This document shows, piece by piece, positions 41,694-49,491 of a DNA stretch of 64,000 nt. The DNA is from Oceanithermus profundus DSM 14977 (lineage in GTDB: Bacteria > Deinococcota > Deinococci > Deinococcales > Marinithermaceae). The position numbers and the translations under genes are program-made. Under the pieces are notes generated by a model. It had not been told where the DNA came from. It saw only the letters and a program-made list of their open reading frames with translations, and made no database searches. The DNA is taken from assembly GCF_000183745.1 (NCBI RefSeq), contig NC_014761.1, positions 124,001-188,000 of the forward strand, in the 5' to 3' direction. How positions within the stretch are numbered: the stretch's first letter is position 1; each line of letters starts with the position of its first letter.

Positions 41694-42050
41694 ATGACCA
41701 AACAAGAACAGCTGCAACAGATCCTTCGCGAACTCAAGCAGGCCCTCCCCGAGCTGCGCAGCGTCGTGGTGGCCTCCACCGACGGCCTGCCGATCGTCCA
41801 CGACTCCGCCGACGCGCCCCGGGTCGCGGCCATGGCCGCGACCGCCCTGGGCCTGGGCAAGCGCATCAGCCAGACCACCGAGCTGGGCAGCCTCGAGGAG
41901 ACGATCGTGCGGGGCAACCAGGGCTACTTCGTCGTCTACGCCGCCGGCGACAAGGGCGTGCTCGCCCTCGCCGCGCCCGCGGGCGCCAACCTGGGCCTCA
42001 TCCACCTGGAGGCCCGCGAGTTCGCCACCCGCCTGGCGCAGGTGCTCTAG
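41694..42050 (+). CDS. Roadblock/LC7-domain protein (MglB/CvnB-like)
   Basis: 118 residues, a single roadblock fold: ELKQALPELRSVVVASTDGLPIVHD, IVRGNQGYFVVYAAGDKGVLALAAP, and a C-terminal amphipathic helix. AAGGAGAAACG precedes the ATG. Such proteins dimerise and bind small GTPases, acting as GAP or platform. Lies 60 bp after the GTPase and 10 bp before the protoglobin. Confidence 0.9.
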   Translation: MTKQEQLQQILRELKQALPELRSVVVASTDGLPIVHDSADAPRVAAMAATALGLGKRISQTTELGSLEETIVRGNQGYFVVYAAGDKGVLALAAPAGANLGLIHLEAREFATRLAQVL

Positions 42051-42060
42051 GAGGCCGGCC

Positions 42061-42639
42061 ATGGACTTTCACGCGATCGCCCAGCGCGCCATCGGCGACA
42101 TGCCGCCCGAGACCCGCTTCCGCCCTGAGGACGCCGAGGTCATCCGCGCCCACCGCGACCTGATCCTGCCCCTCGCCGAGGAGTACGTGACCAGCTTCTA
42201 CGACGTCCTCTTCGCCCACGAGCCCACCCGCGCCGTCTTCGAGGAGGGGGAGCGGCCCGAACGCGAGGCCACCCAGGTCGACTTCTTCCGGCGCATCGTC
42301 GAGGGGCCGCACGACGACGAGTTCTTCGCGTGGCTCGCCTTCGTGGGGCCGGTGCACGTCGTGCGTCAGGTCAGCAACCCGATGATGCTGGCCATGCTCG
42401 ACTACATGGTGCTCTACGTGATGAAGAAGTTCCGGGGCCACGAGAACGCCGACGCCGTCACCGAGGCCTTCGTGCGGCTGGCCGCTACCCTGGGCGCGAT
42501 CATCAGCTACGGCTACGAGGTGGCCTGGCAGGAAGCGCTGCAGAACGTGGTGGGCATGCCTCCGGCGCTGGTGCAGCGGATGGTGCACGAAGAAGCGCAG
42601 CGGATGTTCCCGCTGCGCAGCCACGGCGCGGCTTCCTAG
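42061..42639 (+). CDS. Protoglobin-like heme sensor, single domain
   Basis: 192 residues. All-helical, with YVTSFYDVLFAHEPTRAVFE, FFRRIVEGPHDDEFFAWLAF and VGPVHVVRQVSNP; His99 is the candidate proximal heme ligand. The pattern (fYd.l..hp.t...F then ig..H) is that of protoglobin and globin-coupled sensor domains, which bind O2, NO or CO. No effector domain is fused, so output probably goes through the GTPase/roadblock partners. A GGAGG ribosome site precedes ATG 42061. Last gene of the cassette. Confidence 0.78.
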   Translation: MDFHAIAQRAIGDMPPETRFRPEDAEVIRAHRDLILPLAEEYVTSFYDVLFAHEPTRAVFEEGERPEREATQVDFFRRIVEGPHDDEFFAWLAFVGPVHVVRQVSNPMMLAMLDYMVLYVMKKFRGHENADAVTEAFVRLAATLGAIISYGYEVAWQEALQNVVGMPPALVQRMVHEEAQRMFPLRSHGAAS

Positions 42640-42654
42640 CCGCACCCGGCGGAC

Positions 42655-42678
42655 GGGGCGCCCCCGCGGGGGCGCCCC
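42655..42678 (+). terminator. Palindrome between convergent operons
   Basis: GGGGCGCCCCCG and its complement form a 24-bp perfect palindrome 15 bp after the globin stop and 14 bp before the end of the convergent LolA-like gene. There is no T-run on either strand, so its function as a bidirectional terminator is inferred from position. Confidence 0.5.
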
Positions 42679-42692
42679 GCCGCATGGCCCGT

Positions 42693-43352
42693 CTACTTCT
42701 TCTCGATCCACTCGGCGTCGGGGGGGAAGGCCACCAGGTCGTCCGCGGTGAAGCGGGTGGTCCGGAACGCCGTCCACTCCAGGTCGGAGAGCGCCCGCCC
42801 CTCGGCGTCGTAGAAGGCCGTGCGCAGCGGCCGCTTCGCCTCGCGGTCGATCCAGACCTCGACGCGGGCGAACCCCGAGGCGTCGGGATCGGGGGCGCGG
42901 CCGACGACGTGCCAGGCGGGCCGTTTCTTGAAGCGGACCTCCTGGGGGGCGTCCCAGACGACCTCGCCTTCCTCGCCCAGCTTGCGCAGGTCGCCCATTC
43001 GCGAGAGGTCGAAGCCCAGGCCCTCGATGCGCGCCTTGGCGCGGGGGTAGACGACGACCTGGTTGGTGAGGAAGAGGTAGTTGTACACCTTGTCGGGGGT
43101 GATCACCACGTAGTTGTCGGCGAGCGCGTCGGGCTTTTGGAACTCGATGCGCACGATCTGCTCCGCCGGCAGCGTCTTGACGATCAGGTCGGCCTCCTGG
43201 GCGTCGCCGCCCGGGGTGACGATCCGCCCCTGCAGGCGCGCCTCCCAGGGTCCCTGGTCGAGCACCTGCGCCACCTGGTCGAACAGGGCCTCGGCGCTCA
43301 CGGCGAGGGCCGGCAGGCCGAGCAGGACGAGCAACGCCAGCCCCCGACGCAT
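42693..43352 (-). CDS. Outer-membrane lipoprotein-sorting-type (LolA-like) protein
   Basis: 219 residues. The signal peptide (MRRGLALLVLLGLPALAVSA) precedes a LolA-like fold: FDQVAQVLDQGPWEARLQGRI, PAEQIVRIEFQKPDALADNY, TPDKVYNYLFLTNQVVVYPR, and a late WTAFRTTRF element. This is the variant annotated as outer-membrane lipoprotein-sorting protein, often beside ABC exporters. Its ATG overlaps the upstream stop by one base (TGATG); GTG 43355 is the alternative. It is the last gene of the TetR operon. Confidence 0.8.
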   Translation of the reverse strand: MRRGLALLVLLGLPALAVSAEALFDQVAQVLDQGPWEARLQGRIVTPGGDAQEADLIVKTLPAEQIVRIEFQKPDALADNYVVITPDKVYNYLFLTNQVVVYPRAKARIEGLGFDLSRMGDLRKLGEEGEVVWDAPQEVRFKKRPAWHVVGRAPDPDASGFARVEVWIDREAKRPLRTAFYDAEGRALSDLEWTAFRTTRFTADDLVAFPPDAEWIEKK

Positions 43353-44167
43353 CACAGGCCCTCCAGCGGCAGGGTGTAGCGCAGGTAGAACTCGTAGCCG
43401 GCCTGGTCCACTTCGGCGTCGAGCGCCCAGGCGTCCCAGGCCACCCCCGCCTGGGCCCGCGCCGGATAGGCGAGCGTCAGGTGCGCCTTGTAGCTGCGGT
43501 CGGCGTAGTCGAGGCGGAACTCGTTGAGGGTCCCCAGGCGCAGCCGGCCCTCCACCACCGCGCCGGCGTAGGGCGTCCGGTAGCCGAGCACCGCGTAGGC
43601 GTTGCTGGCCCGGTCCACGCCGCCGGCCCCCAGGGTGAAGGTCTGGCGGTCCACCCGCCAGGCGAGCGCCGCCTCGGCCTGGCCGCCGCCGCGGTAAAAG
43701 TAGCCGCGGGCGAGCAGCGTCAGGTGACGGTCGATGCGAAACTTGCCGCCCAGGCGGGCGTAGGTGCCCAGGGTCTCGCCCTGCAGGGGCCAGAAGTGGC
43801 TGGGGGTGCGGTTGTAGGTGTGGCCGACGCTGAGGTCGAACGCGGCCTTGCCCAGCGCCACGCTTCCGAACCCCTCGACCCAGTAGTGGGCGTCCATGCC
43901 GATGAAGCCGCGCGCGCCGACCTCGCCGCGGCCCGCGGGGCCGGCCTCGAAGGCGCGGCGCGCCCCCAGGCCGAACGAGATCTCGTCGGTGTTGGGCAGG
44001 TAGGCGCGCAGGTAGGCGTCGAAGGTCCAGTCGCCCTTGGGCAGGTTGAGGTTGACCGTAGGGCCGACCGAAAGGCCCGGACCCCCCGCCCAGACGCCGA
44101 ACTCGAGCGACTGGGCCCAGGCGAACGGCGCGAGCAGCAGCAGGATGGGAAACCAGAGTTTCTTCAT
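43352..44167 (-). CDS. Predicted outer-membrane beta-barrel protein
   Basis: 271 residues. Signal peptide MKKLWFPILLLLAPFAWA, then alternating polar/hydrophobic strands with aromatic girdles (GDWTFDAYLRAYLP, HYWVEGFGSVALG, LTLLARGYFYRGG), ending with a terminal strand FYLRYTLPLEGL. This pattern suggests a barrel of roughly 12 strands. AGGAGG precedes ATG 44167, with TATAAA just before it as a possible internal promoter. Between an ABC exporter and a LolA-like gene, so it may be the exporter's outer-membrane partner. Family not recognised. Confidence 0.65.
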   Translation of the reverse strand: MKKLWFPILLLLAPFAWAQSLEFGVWAGGPGLSVGPTVNLNLPKGDWTFDAYLRAYLPNTDEISFGLGARRAFEAGPAGRGEVGARGFIGMDAHYWVEGFGSVALGKAAFDLSVGHTYNRTPSHFWPLQGETLGTYARLGGKFRIDRHLTLLARGYFYRGGGQAEAALAWRVDRQTFTLGAGGVDRASNAYAVLGYRTPYAGAVVEGRLRLGTLNEFRLDYADRSYKAHLTLAYPARAQAGVAWDAWALDAEVDQAGYEFYLRYTLPLEGL

Positions 44168-44203
44168 ACTTCCTCCTTTATACCGGCGATCGGTGAGCGC
44201 CGC

Positions 44204-45328
44204 TTAAAGCAGGCGTTTGCGGAAGCTCAAGGTGGCCAGCCCCAGCATCAGGACCGTGAAGACGACGAGGGCCGCGAAGGGGGCGTAGAGCACGTCGAGG
44301 CCGACGCCGCGCAGCATCACCCCGCGGGCCGCCTCGAGGAAGTAGCGCAGCGGGATCAGGTAGGTGACCGCCTGCAGCACCCGCGGCATCCCCTCGATGG
44401 GGAAGAAGAGGCCGGAGAGGAAGATCGAGGGCAGGTAGTAGACGAGGGTGCCGAAGATCGCCTGGATCTGGGTGCGGGCCCGCGCCGAGACGACGATCCC
44501 CACGGCCAGCGAGCCGAGCACGAAGAGGAAGATCAGCAGGAGCAGCAGCGCCAGGCTGCCCCGCATCGGCACCGCGAAGACGACGTAGCCCACCCAGAGG
44601 ACGAGCAGGGTGTCGGCGAAAGCGATGGCCAGGTAGGGCAGCACCTTGCCGATTACGAGCTCGCCGGGGCGCACCGGGGTGGCGATGAGCGACTCGAGCA
44701 TGCGCGTCTCCTTCTCGCGAACGATGGCCAGCCCGGTGAGGATGACGGCGATCTGGGTGAGGATGATGCCCACGATCCCCGGCACCATGAAGGCGGCGGT
44801 GTTGCCCTCGGGGTTGTAGAGCAGCTCGGTCTCGAGCTCGAGAGGCAGCGGCTGGGCCTCGCCCGCGAGCATGCGGGCGGCGATCAGGCGGGCGTTCAGC
44901 CGGCCGATCGCCTTCTGCAGCCCCACCTGGGCCTGGAAGGCGAAGGTGGGGTCGGAGCCGTCGACGAGGGCGCGCAACTTCACGCCCTGGCCGGCGCGGA
45001 TCCGCTCGACCAGCCGGGGCGGGATCTCGAGGCCCACGCGCGCGGTCTGGCGGTCGATGAGGCGCACCAGCTCCGCCTCGGCGTCCACCCGGGCGACGAC
45101 GTCGAACTTGCCGTCCCGGCCCAGCTCGCGCACCAGGGTCTGGGCGATGCGGTCGTCCGCCCGGTCCCAGACGGCGATCGGGATGTGCTTCAGGTTGAAG
45201 TTCACCGCGTAGCCGAAGAGCAGCAGCATGGCCACCGGCAGCACGACGATGACCCGCAGCAGGATGGGGTCGCGCCGCAGCTCGAGCATTTCCTTCTTGG
45301 CCACCGCCCGCACCCTAGACCAGCGCAT
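44204..45328 (-). CDS. ABC-2-type exporter permease (YhhJ/YbhS-like)
   Basis: 374 residues. Membrane helix 1 (LLRVIVVLPVAMLLLFGYA), a large extracytoplasmic domain of about 140 residues (IAVWDRADDRIAQTLVREL, VKLRALVDGSDPTFAF), then five helices including MVPGIVGIILTQIAVILTG and REKETRMLESLIATPVRPGE, the hallmark of ABC2_membrane_3 permeases such as YhhJ/YbhR/YbhS. It overlaps the ATPase stop by 14 bp. These exporters work with outer-membrane or periplasmic partners in other bacteria. Confidence 0.9.
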   Translation of the reverse strand: MRWSRVRAVAKKEMLELRRDPILLRVIVVLPVAMLLLFGYAVNFNLKHIPIAVWDRADDRIAQTLVRELGRDGKFDVVARVDAEAELVRLIDRQTARVGLEIPPRLVERIRAGQGVKLRALVDGSDPTFAFQAQVGLQKAIGRLNARLIAARMLAGEAQPLPLELETELLYNPEGNTAAFMVPGIVGIILTQIAVILTGLAIVREKETRMLESLIATPVRPGELVIGKVLPYLAIAFADTLLVLWVGYVVFAVPMRGSLALLLLLIFLFVLGSLAVGIVVSARARTQIQAIFGTLVYYLPSIFLSGLFFPIEGMPRVLQAVTYLIPLRYFLEAARGVMLRGVGLDVLYAPFAALVVFTVLMLGLATLSFRKRLL

Positions 45329-46211
45329 GGGCGTCCTCCTCGCGGATCTTCAGGACGAAGACGTCCTCCATCGTCGGTTCCTCCTCGACCGCACCCTCGG
45401 GCCGGGGAGCGTCGGGCTCGAGCACGATCCGGGTCGACCCTCCGCGCTGCCAGGCGTCGACCACCCCGGAGCGGCCGCGCCAGGCCCCGGGGTCCGCCCC
45501 CGGCACCCGGTAGAAGCGGTAGCGCGCGCGCACCTGCTCCTTCAGCGCCTGGGGCGTGCCCAGCGCCACCAGCCGCCCCCGGTAGATCAGCCCCACGCGG
45601 TGGCAGCGCTCGGCCTCGTCCATGTAGTGCGTGGTCACGAGCGCGCTCATCCCGCGCGCGGCCTCGGCGTAGACCAGGTCCCAGACGGCCCGCCGCGCCA
45701 GCGGGTCGAGGCCGGTGGTGGGCTCGTCGAGGAAGGCCACCCGCGGCCGGTGCACCACCGCCTGGGCGATGGAGAGCCGCTGCCGCCAGCCGCCCGAGAG
45801 CTCGCCGGCGCGCCGGCCGGCCACCCCGCCCAGGTCGAAGCGTTCCAGCGCGTCCTCCACGGCCGTGCGGGCGGCCCGGCCCTCCAGGTACATGGCCGCG
45901 CGGAACTCCAGGTTCTCGCGCACCGTGAGGAAGGGGTAGACGCTCGCCTCCTGGGTGGCGTAGCCGATGCGCGCCTTGACGCGCTCGGGTTCGCGCACCA
46001 CGCTGGCCCCGTCCACGCGGGCGTCGCCGGTCGTGGGGGCGAGCACCCCGCTGAGCATGCGCACCAGCGTGGTCTTGCCCGCGCCGTTGGGGCCCAGCAG
46101 CCCGAAGACCTCGCCCTCGTAGACCTCGAAGCTCACCCCGGTCACGGCGAGCAGGTGGCCGAAGCGGCGCTCGAGCTCCTGGGCCTGCACCTTGGCCCGA
46201 TCCCCGCTCAC
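45315..46211 (-). CDS. ABC exporter ATP-binding protein
   Basis: 298 residues. Walker [10 protein letters not shown], signature [12 protein letters not shown], Walker [16 protein letters not shown]-loop [12 protein letters not shown]. The C-terminal about 80 residues form the small regulatory extension of drug/lipid exporter ATPases. The GTG at 46211 overlaps the TetR stop (GTGA), which decides it over an earlier in-frame GTG at 46220. Partner: the 44204-45328 permease. Confidence 0.93.
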   Translation of the reverse strand: MSGDRAKVQAQELERRFGHLLAVTGVSFEVYEGEVFGLLGPNGAGKTTLVRMLSGVLAPTTGDARVDGASVVREPERVKARIGYATQEASVYPFLTVRENLEFRAAMYLEGRAARTAVEDALERFDLGGVAGRRAGELSGGWRQRLSIAQAVVHRPRVAFLDEPTTGLDPLARRAVWDLVYAEAARGMSALVTTHYMDEAERCHRVGLIYRGRLVALGTPQALKEQVRARYRFYRVPGADPGAWRGRSGVVDAWQRGGSTRIVLEPDAPRPEGAVEEEPTMEDVFVLKIREEDAHALV

Positions 46212-46771
46212 GCGGCCCACCCCCCGAGGAAGCCCTCGACGTGGGCCTCGACGTCGAGGCCGGGCGCCCCCTCGAGCGCCACCCCGAAGAGCGAGGCGGC
46301 GATCAGGGGGCCGAAGAAGGCGTGGATCAGCGAGCCCGGCGGGGCCGGGCGCAGGTCGCCCCGCCGCTGGTAGTGCTCGAAGAAGGCGAGCACGGTCGCG
46401 AGCCGGCCGGCCAGCGCCTCCTCGAGCGCCCGGCGCAGCTCCGGCTCGCGCGAGGCCTCGCCGGCCATCACGAAGATGAGCGCGCCCCCGCGCTTCAGCT
46501 GCCCCAGGTAGCGCCCGGCGAGGGCGTGCAGGTCGGCGCGCAGGTCGCCGCTGGGGCGGGCCGCCACCTCCTCGAAGGCCGCCCCCGCGCGCCGCACCGC
46601 CTCGGCCAGCAGCCGTGCCTTGGAGCCGAAGCGGCGGAAGAGCGTCACCTCGGCCACCCCCGCGCGCTCGGCGATGCGGCGCGTGGTCGCCCCCTTGTAG
46701 CCGCGCTCGGCCAGCAGCTCGAGCGCGGCCTCGAGCAGCCGTTCGTCGGTGGAGCTGGTGTGTAAGCGCAT
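46208..46771 (-). CDS. TetR-family repressor
   Basis: 187 residues. The N-terminal TetR HTH is clear (LLEAALELLAERGYKGATTR, RIAERAGVAEVTLFRRFGSK); the ligand-binding domain is a helical bundle, with FVMAGEASREPELRRALEEA typical of this family. The ATG at 46771 lies within the left arm of a perfect inverted repeat, so the protein very likely represses its own operon and perhaps the divergent YvlD-like gene. It controls the ABC exporter, barrel and LolA-like genes that follow on one mRNA. Confidence 0.93.
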   Translation of the reverse strand: MRLHTSSTDERLLEAALELLAERGYKGATTRRIAERAGVAEVTLFRRFGSKARLLAEAVRRAGAAFEEVAARPSGDLRADLHALAGRYLGQLKRGGALIFVMAGEASREPELRRALEEALAGRLATVLAFFEHYQRRGDLRPAPPGSLIHAFFGPLIAASLFGVALEGAPGLDVEAHVEGFLGGWAA

Positions 46772-46789
46772 ACTAACACCAGTATGCGC
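46766..46789 (-). promoter_or_regulatory. TetR operator
   Basis: GCGCATACT (46766-46774), AACACC, AGTATGCGC (46781-46789): a perfect 9-bp inverted repeat with a 6-bp spacer. It overlaps the tetR start codon and its likely -10 (CATACT on the minus strand), and lies 31 bp before the divergent TAAACT -10 box of the 46831 gene. Confidence 0.85.
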
Positions 46790-46830
46790 CTCCCTGCCCC
46801 CCGGGCTCAACCCCCGGGCTAAACTGGGGT

Positions 46831-47193
46831 ATGCGCAACTTCCTCATTCGCTGGATCCTGAACACCCTGGCGTTGTGGGTGGTGGCCCAGCTCTACGGCG
46901 GCGTGAACTTCGCCCCCGGCAGCACCCTCGCCGACTACCTGGTCGCCGGTTTGGTGCTGGGCCTCGCCAACGCCCTGGTAAGGCCGCTGCTCCTGCTCTT
47001 CACCCTGCCGCTCAACCTGCTCACCCTGGGGCTGTTCACCCTGGTGGTGAACGCCCTGGTGTTGTTGCTCGTCGCCCAGGCGACGGCGCTCGAGGTGGTG
47101 GGCTTCGCCGGCGCTTTCTGGGGCGCCCTGCTGCTCTCCATCGTCTCCTGGGTCCTCGACGTCGTCTTTGGCGACGGGGCGAAGGTAGAATGA
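46831..47193 (+). CDS. YvlD/holin-IV-like small membrane protein
   Basis: 120 residues with four hydrophobic helices. RWILNTLALWVVAQLYGGV, LGLANALVRPLLLLFTLPLNLLTLGLFTLVVNALVLLL and the C-terminal FWGALLLSIVSWVLDVVFG match the PF04020 (YvlD, 'phage holin family 4') pattern. Despite the database name this is a chromosomal envelope protein and no phage genes are near. TAAACT is 5 nt before the ATG (leaderless). Function unknown. Confidence 0.87.
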   Translation: MRNFLIRWILNTLALWVVAQLYGGVNFAPGSTLADYLVAGLVLGLANALVRPLLLLFTLPLNLLTLGLFTLVVNALVLLLVAQATALEVVGFAGAFWGALLLSIVSWVLDVVFGDGAKVE

Positions 47194-47200
47194 CCGAACC

Positions 47201-47686
47201 ATGACCCGCCTCTTGCGACCCCTCGCGCTCTCGGCCCTCCTGCTCGCCCTGCCGGCCCTGGCCCAGACCGGCGCGGTCGTCACCAGCACCGACGCCCCCC
47301 AGGTGGCCGCCTGGCTCGCCGCGCGGGGCTACAACTTCAGCCTCGACAAGGACGGCGAGGGCATGCCGCTCTTTCACCTGGAGATCGCGGGCGGCTACAA
47401 GGCCCTGCTCTTCTTCTACGACGACGACCCCGACCGGCCCGGTTACGAAAGCCTGCAGCTCTACGCGGGCTTCTCCACCGAGGGCAAGGTCCCGCTCGAG
47501 GCCGTCAACGACTGGAACTACAGCTACCGCTTCGCCAAGGTCTACCTCGACGATGAGCGCGACCCCGTGATCGAGAGCGACCTCGACCTCGCGGGGGGCG
47601 TGAACCTCGAGGGGGCGCTCGCGGTCTTCCTGCAGAACTTCGAGGCGGCCTTCGAGGCCTTCGTCGGCGAGGTCGTGGGTGAGTAG
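47201..47686 (+). CDS. Exported YbjN-domain protein
   Basis: 161 residues. Signal peptide (LALSALLLALPALAQ), then a YbjN-like alpha/beta domain: VAAWLAARGYNFSLDKDGEG, SLQLYAGFSTEGKVPLEAVNDWN, RFAKVYLDDERDPVIESDLDL. YbjN domains are chaperone-like folds of unclear role; exported versions are uncommon and the role is unknown. TAGAAT (47186-47191) is 9 nt before the ATG and overlaps the end of the upstream gene. Confidence 0.8.
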   Translation: MTRLLRPLALSALLLALPALAQTGAVVTSTDAPQVAAWLAARGYNFSLDKDGEGMPLFHLEIAGGYKALLFFYDDDPDRPGYESLQLYAGFSTEGKVPLEAVNDWNYSYRFAKVYLDDERDPVIESDLDLAGGVNLEGALAVFLQNFEAAFEAFVGEVVGE

Positions 47687-47702
47687 TCCGGACCCGGGCG
47701 GT

Positions 47703-47736
47703 GACGGGGCCCCGCGGGGCCCCGTCTCATTTATTT
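47703..47736 (+). terminator. Terminator after the YbjN gene
   Basis: GACGGGGCCCCG and its complement form a 24-bp perfect palindrome (47703-47726), followed by TCATTTATTT, a T-rich tail. Confidence 0.85.
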
Positions 47737-47766
47737 AGCGCGCGCTTGTGGTTGACTGTCCCCGAG

Positions 47767-48564
47767 ATGGCGACCCGACCCGTTCCCACCGCCACCCTGA
47801 AGAGCCTCGCCGTTCCCAACGAGCACGGGGGCTGGGGCTTCACGCTCGAGCCCGTGATCCTGGGCCTCCTCGTCGCCCCCAGCGCCGCGGGCTGGGGGCT
47901 GGGGCTGATGGCGCTGGCCAGCTTCTTCGCCCGCCACCCCACCAAGCTGGCCGCCGGCGACCTGCGCCGCGGCCACGTCTACCCGCGCACCCGGCTGGCC
48001 CTCTTCTTCGCGCTGCTCTACGGGGGGCTGGCGCTCGCGGGGCTGCTCCTCGCCTGGTACGCGGGCGACCGGGCCTTCGTCGCGCCGCTCCTCGCCGCGC
48101 TTCCGCTGGTGGTGGTGCAGGTGGTCTACGACGCCTTGGGCAAGGGGCGCACTTTGATCGGCGAGCTCTCGGGATCGCTCGCCATGGGCGGCGTCGCCAC
48201 GGCGATCATCCTCGCCGCCGGCGGCGACGCGCGCCTCGCCTGGGGGGCCTGGTTGGTGCTGGCCATGCGCGGCCTCGTGGCCATCCGCTACGCCCGCGCC
48301 CAGGTGCGCCGCGCCTACGGCAAGCCGGTGAGCAAGATCTCCACCTTCGCCACCGCGGTGCTGGGCGTCTTCGTCCTCTTCCTCGGGGCCGTCTGGGGCG
48401 TGAGCCCCTGGCTGGGGATGTGGGCGGTGCTGGCGCTCGCGGTCTACGCGGTCTACATGCTCGAACGCCCCCCCGTCACGGCCCGGCACGTCGGGTGGAG
48501 CCAGATGTTCTTCGGCTGGCTGGTCGCCCTCCTCACCGCCTTGGGCATCCGCACGGGCTGGTAA
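47767..48564 (+). CDS. YwiC-like integral membrane protein
   Basis: 265 residues with about eight helices. The N-terminal PNEHGGWGFTLEP is the YwiC family hallmark, and RHPTKLAAGDLRRGH follows as in relatives. In Bacillus, ywiC lies in the nitrate-respiration region, but its function is not established. ATG 47767 has no obvious ribosome site; TTGACT lies 15 bp upstream and may be promoter-related. The neighbouring globin and oxidase-like membrane genes fit a respiratory or NO theme, which is inference. Confidence 0.85.
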   Translation: MATRPVPTATLKSLAVPNEHGGWGFTLEPVILGLLVAPSAAGWGLGLMALASFFARHPTKLAAGDLRRGHVYPRTRLALFFALLYGGLALAGLLLAWYAGDRAFVAPLLAALPLVVVQVVYDALGKGRTLIGELSGSLAMGGVATAIILAAGGDARLAWGAWLVLAMRGLVAIRYARAQVRRAYGKPVSKISTFATAVLGVFVLFLGAVWGVSPWLGMWAVLALAVYAVYMLERPPVTARHVGWSQMFFGWLVALLTALGIRTGW

Positions 48565-48583
48565 CCTTCGCGCCGGCGAAAAC

Positions 48584-48611
48584 CGACGCCCCGCCGTACG
48601 GCGGGGCGTCG
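48584..48611 (-). terminator. Bidirectional terminator between YwiC-like and globin operons
   Basis: CGACGCCCCGCCGT and its complement make a 28-bp perfect palindrome. On the minus strand it is followed by GGTTTTC (four T), on the plus strand only by TT, so it serves mainly the minus-strand operon ending at 48625. Confidence 0.7.
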
Positions 48612-48624
48612 TTCGCGGTCGCGG

Positions 48625-49491
48625 TCAGCGCCCGGGAGGCAGGAAGGTGAGGGTGTCACCGGTCTTCAGCCGGGTGGCCAGCCCCTCCAGGTAGGCCACG
48701 TCGCGGCCGTTCTTGAGCAACGCCCAGCGCGGCTTGAAGCGCCAGCGGGTCACCTCTTCCATCCAGCCGGCGTGCTCCTCGGCGTCCTGCACGGGTTCGA
48801 GCGCGATGTCGCGCAGTTCCGGGCGGAAGGCGAGCACCTTGAGGACGGCGTCCAGCACCGTACCGCCCTGGGGGATGCGCACCTCCAGCGGTTCGGGCAG
48901 CGCGGGCAGTGCCAGCCCCAAAGCGTCCACCTTGACCACGGTGCGGCCCTTCTCGAGTTCGAGCGCGGCCTCGAAGCCGGCGCGCATCACTTCCTGCTGC
49001 ACGCCCAGGTAGCTGGTCCACAAGCCCAGCCGCTCGGCGGGGACGACGGTGCTGAACATGCGCAGGATCAGCGTCAGCGAGAGGCTGACCCACTCGGGCG
49101 GCACGAAGCGGCGGTCGGGGCCGTAGCCGGCGTGCACGCGGCCGGCGTGGAAGAGGTAGCGGGCGAACTCGTCCGAGGTGTCCACGCCGATGGTGCGGCC
49201 GATCCAGCCCGAGAAGAAGGTGCGGCGCAGGTAGAGCTCGTCTTCGGGGACGCGCCCCTCCCACCCCAGCGCCTTGGCCGTGGGGGCGAAGCGCGAGAGG
49301 TGGTCGTAGGCCGCGGCCACCCAGTCGGCGGCGTGACGCAGCAGCGGCTCGCCGTCGAGGTACATCTGGCGCTTGGCCGTTTCGTCCAGGCCCACGAAGG
49401 CCAGCTGCTCGCGCATCTGCGCCTCGGGCAGGGGCGGCAGGTCGAGCGCCTGGGTCCAAACCGGTCGTTCAGTCCTTGGGGGTGTCGCCAT
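48625..49491 (-). CDS. Protoglobin-like domain fused to MoaD/ThiS-like beta-grasp domain
   Basis: 288 residues. Residues about 20-185 are helical and protoglobin-like: AADWVAAAYDHLSRFAPTAK, RRTFFSGWIGRTIGV, FHAGRVHAGYG with His115 and His120 as candidate proximal ligands, and a long final helix. Residues about 199-288 match the ubiquitin-like MoaD/ThiS fold: PLEVRIPQGGTVLDAVLKVL, WALLKNGRDVAYLEG, TGDTLTFLPPGR. MoaD ends in Gly-Gly, but this one ends in PPGR, so it cannot be adenylated the usual way. ATG 49491 lies 23 bp inside the upstream gene. I infer a gas sensor with a protein-interaction module. Confidence 0.72.
   Translation of the reverse strand: MATPPRTERPVWTQALDLPPLPEAQMREQLAFVGLDETAKRQMYLDGEPLLRHAADWVAAAYDHLSRFAPTAKALGWEGRVPEDELYLRRTFFSGWIGRTIGVDTSDEFARYLFHAGRVHAGYGPDRRFVPPEWVSLSLTLILRMFSTVVPAERLGLWTSYLGVQQEVMRAGFEAALELEKGRTVVKVDALGLALPALPEPLEVRIPQGGTVLDAVLKVLAFRPELRDIALEPVQDAEEHAGWMEEVTRWRFKPRWALLKNGRDVAYLEGLATRLKTGDTLTFLPPGR

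Noticed and set aside
46831-47193. Possible prophage remnant because the family is called phage holin
   Set aside because: PF04020/YvlD proteins are ordinary chromosomal membrane proteins. No integrase, lysin or structural gene is near and base use matches neighbours.
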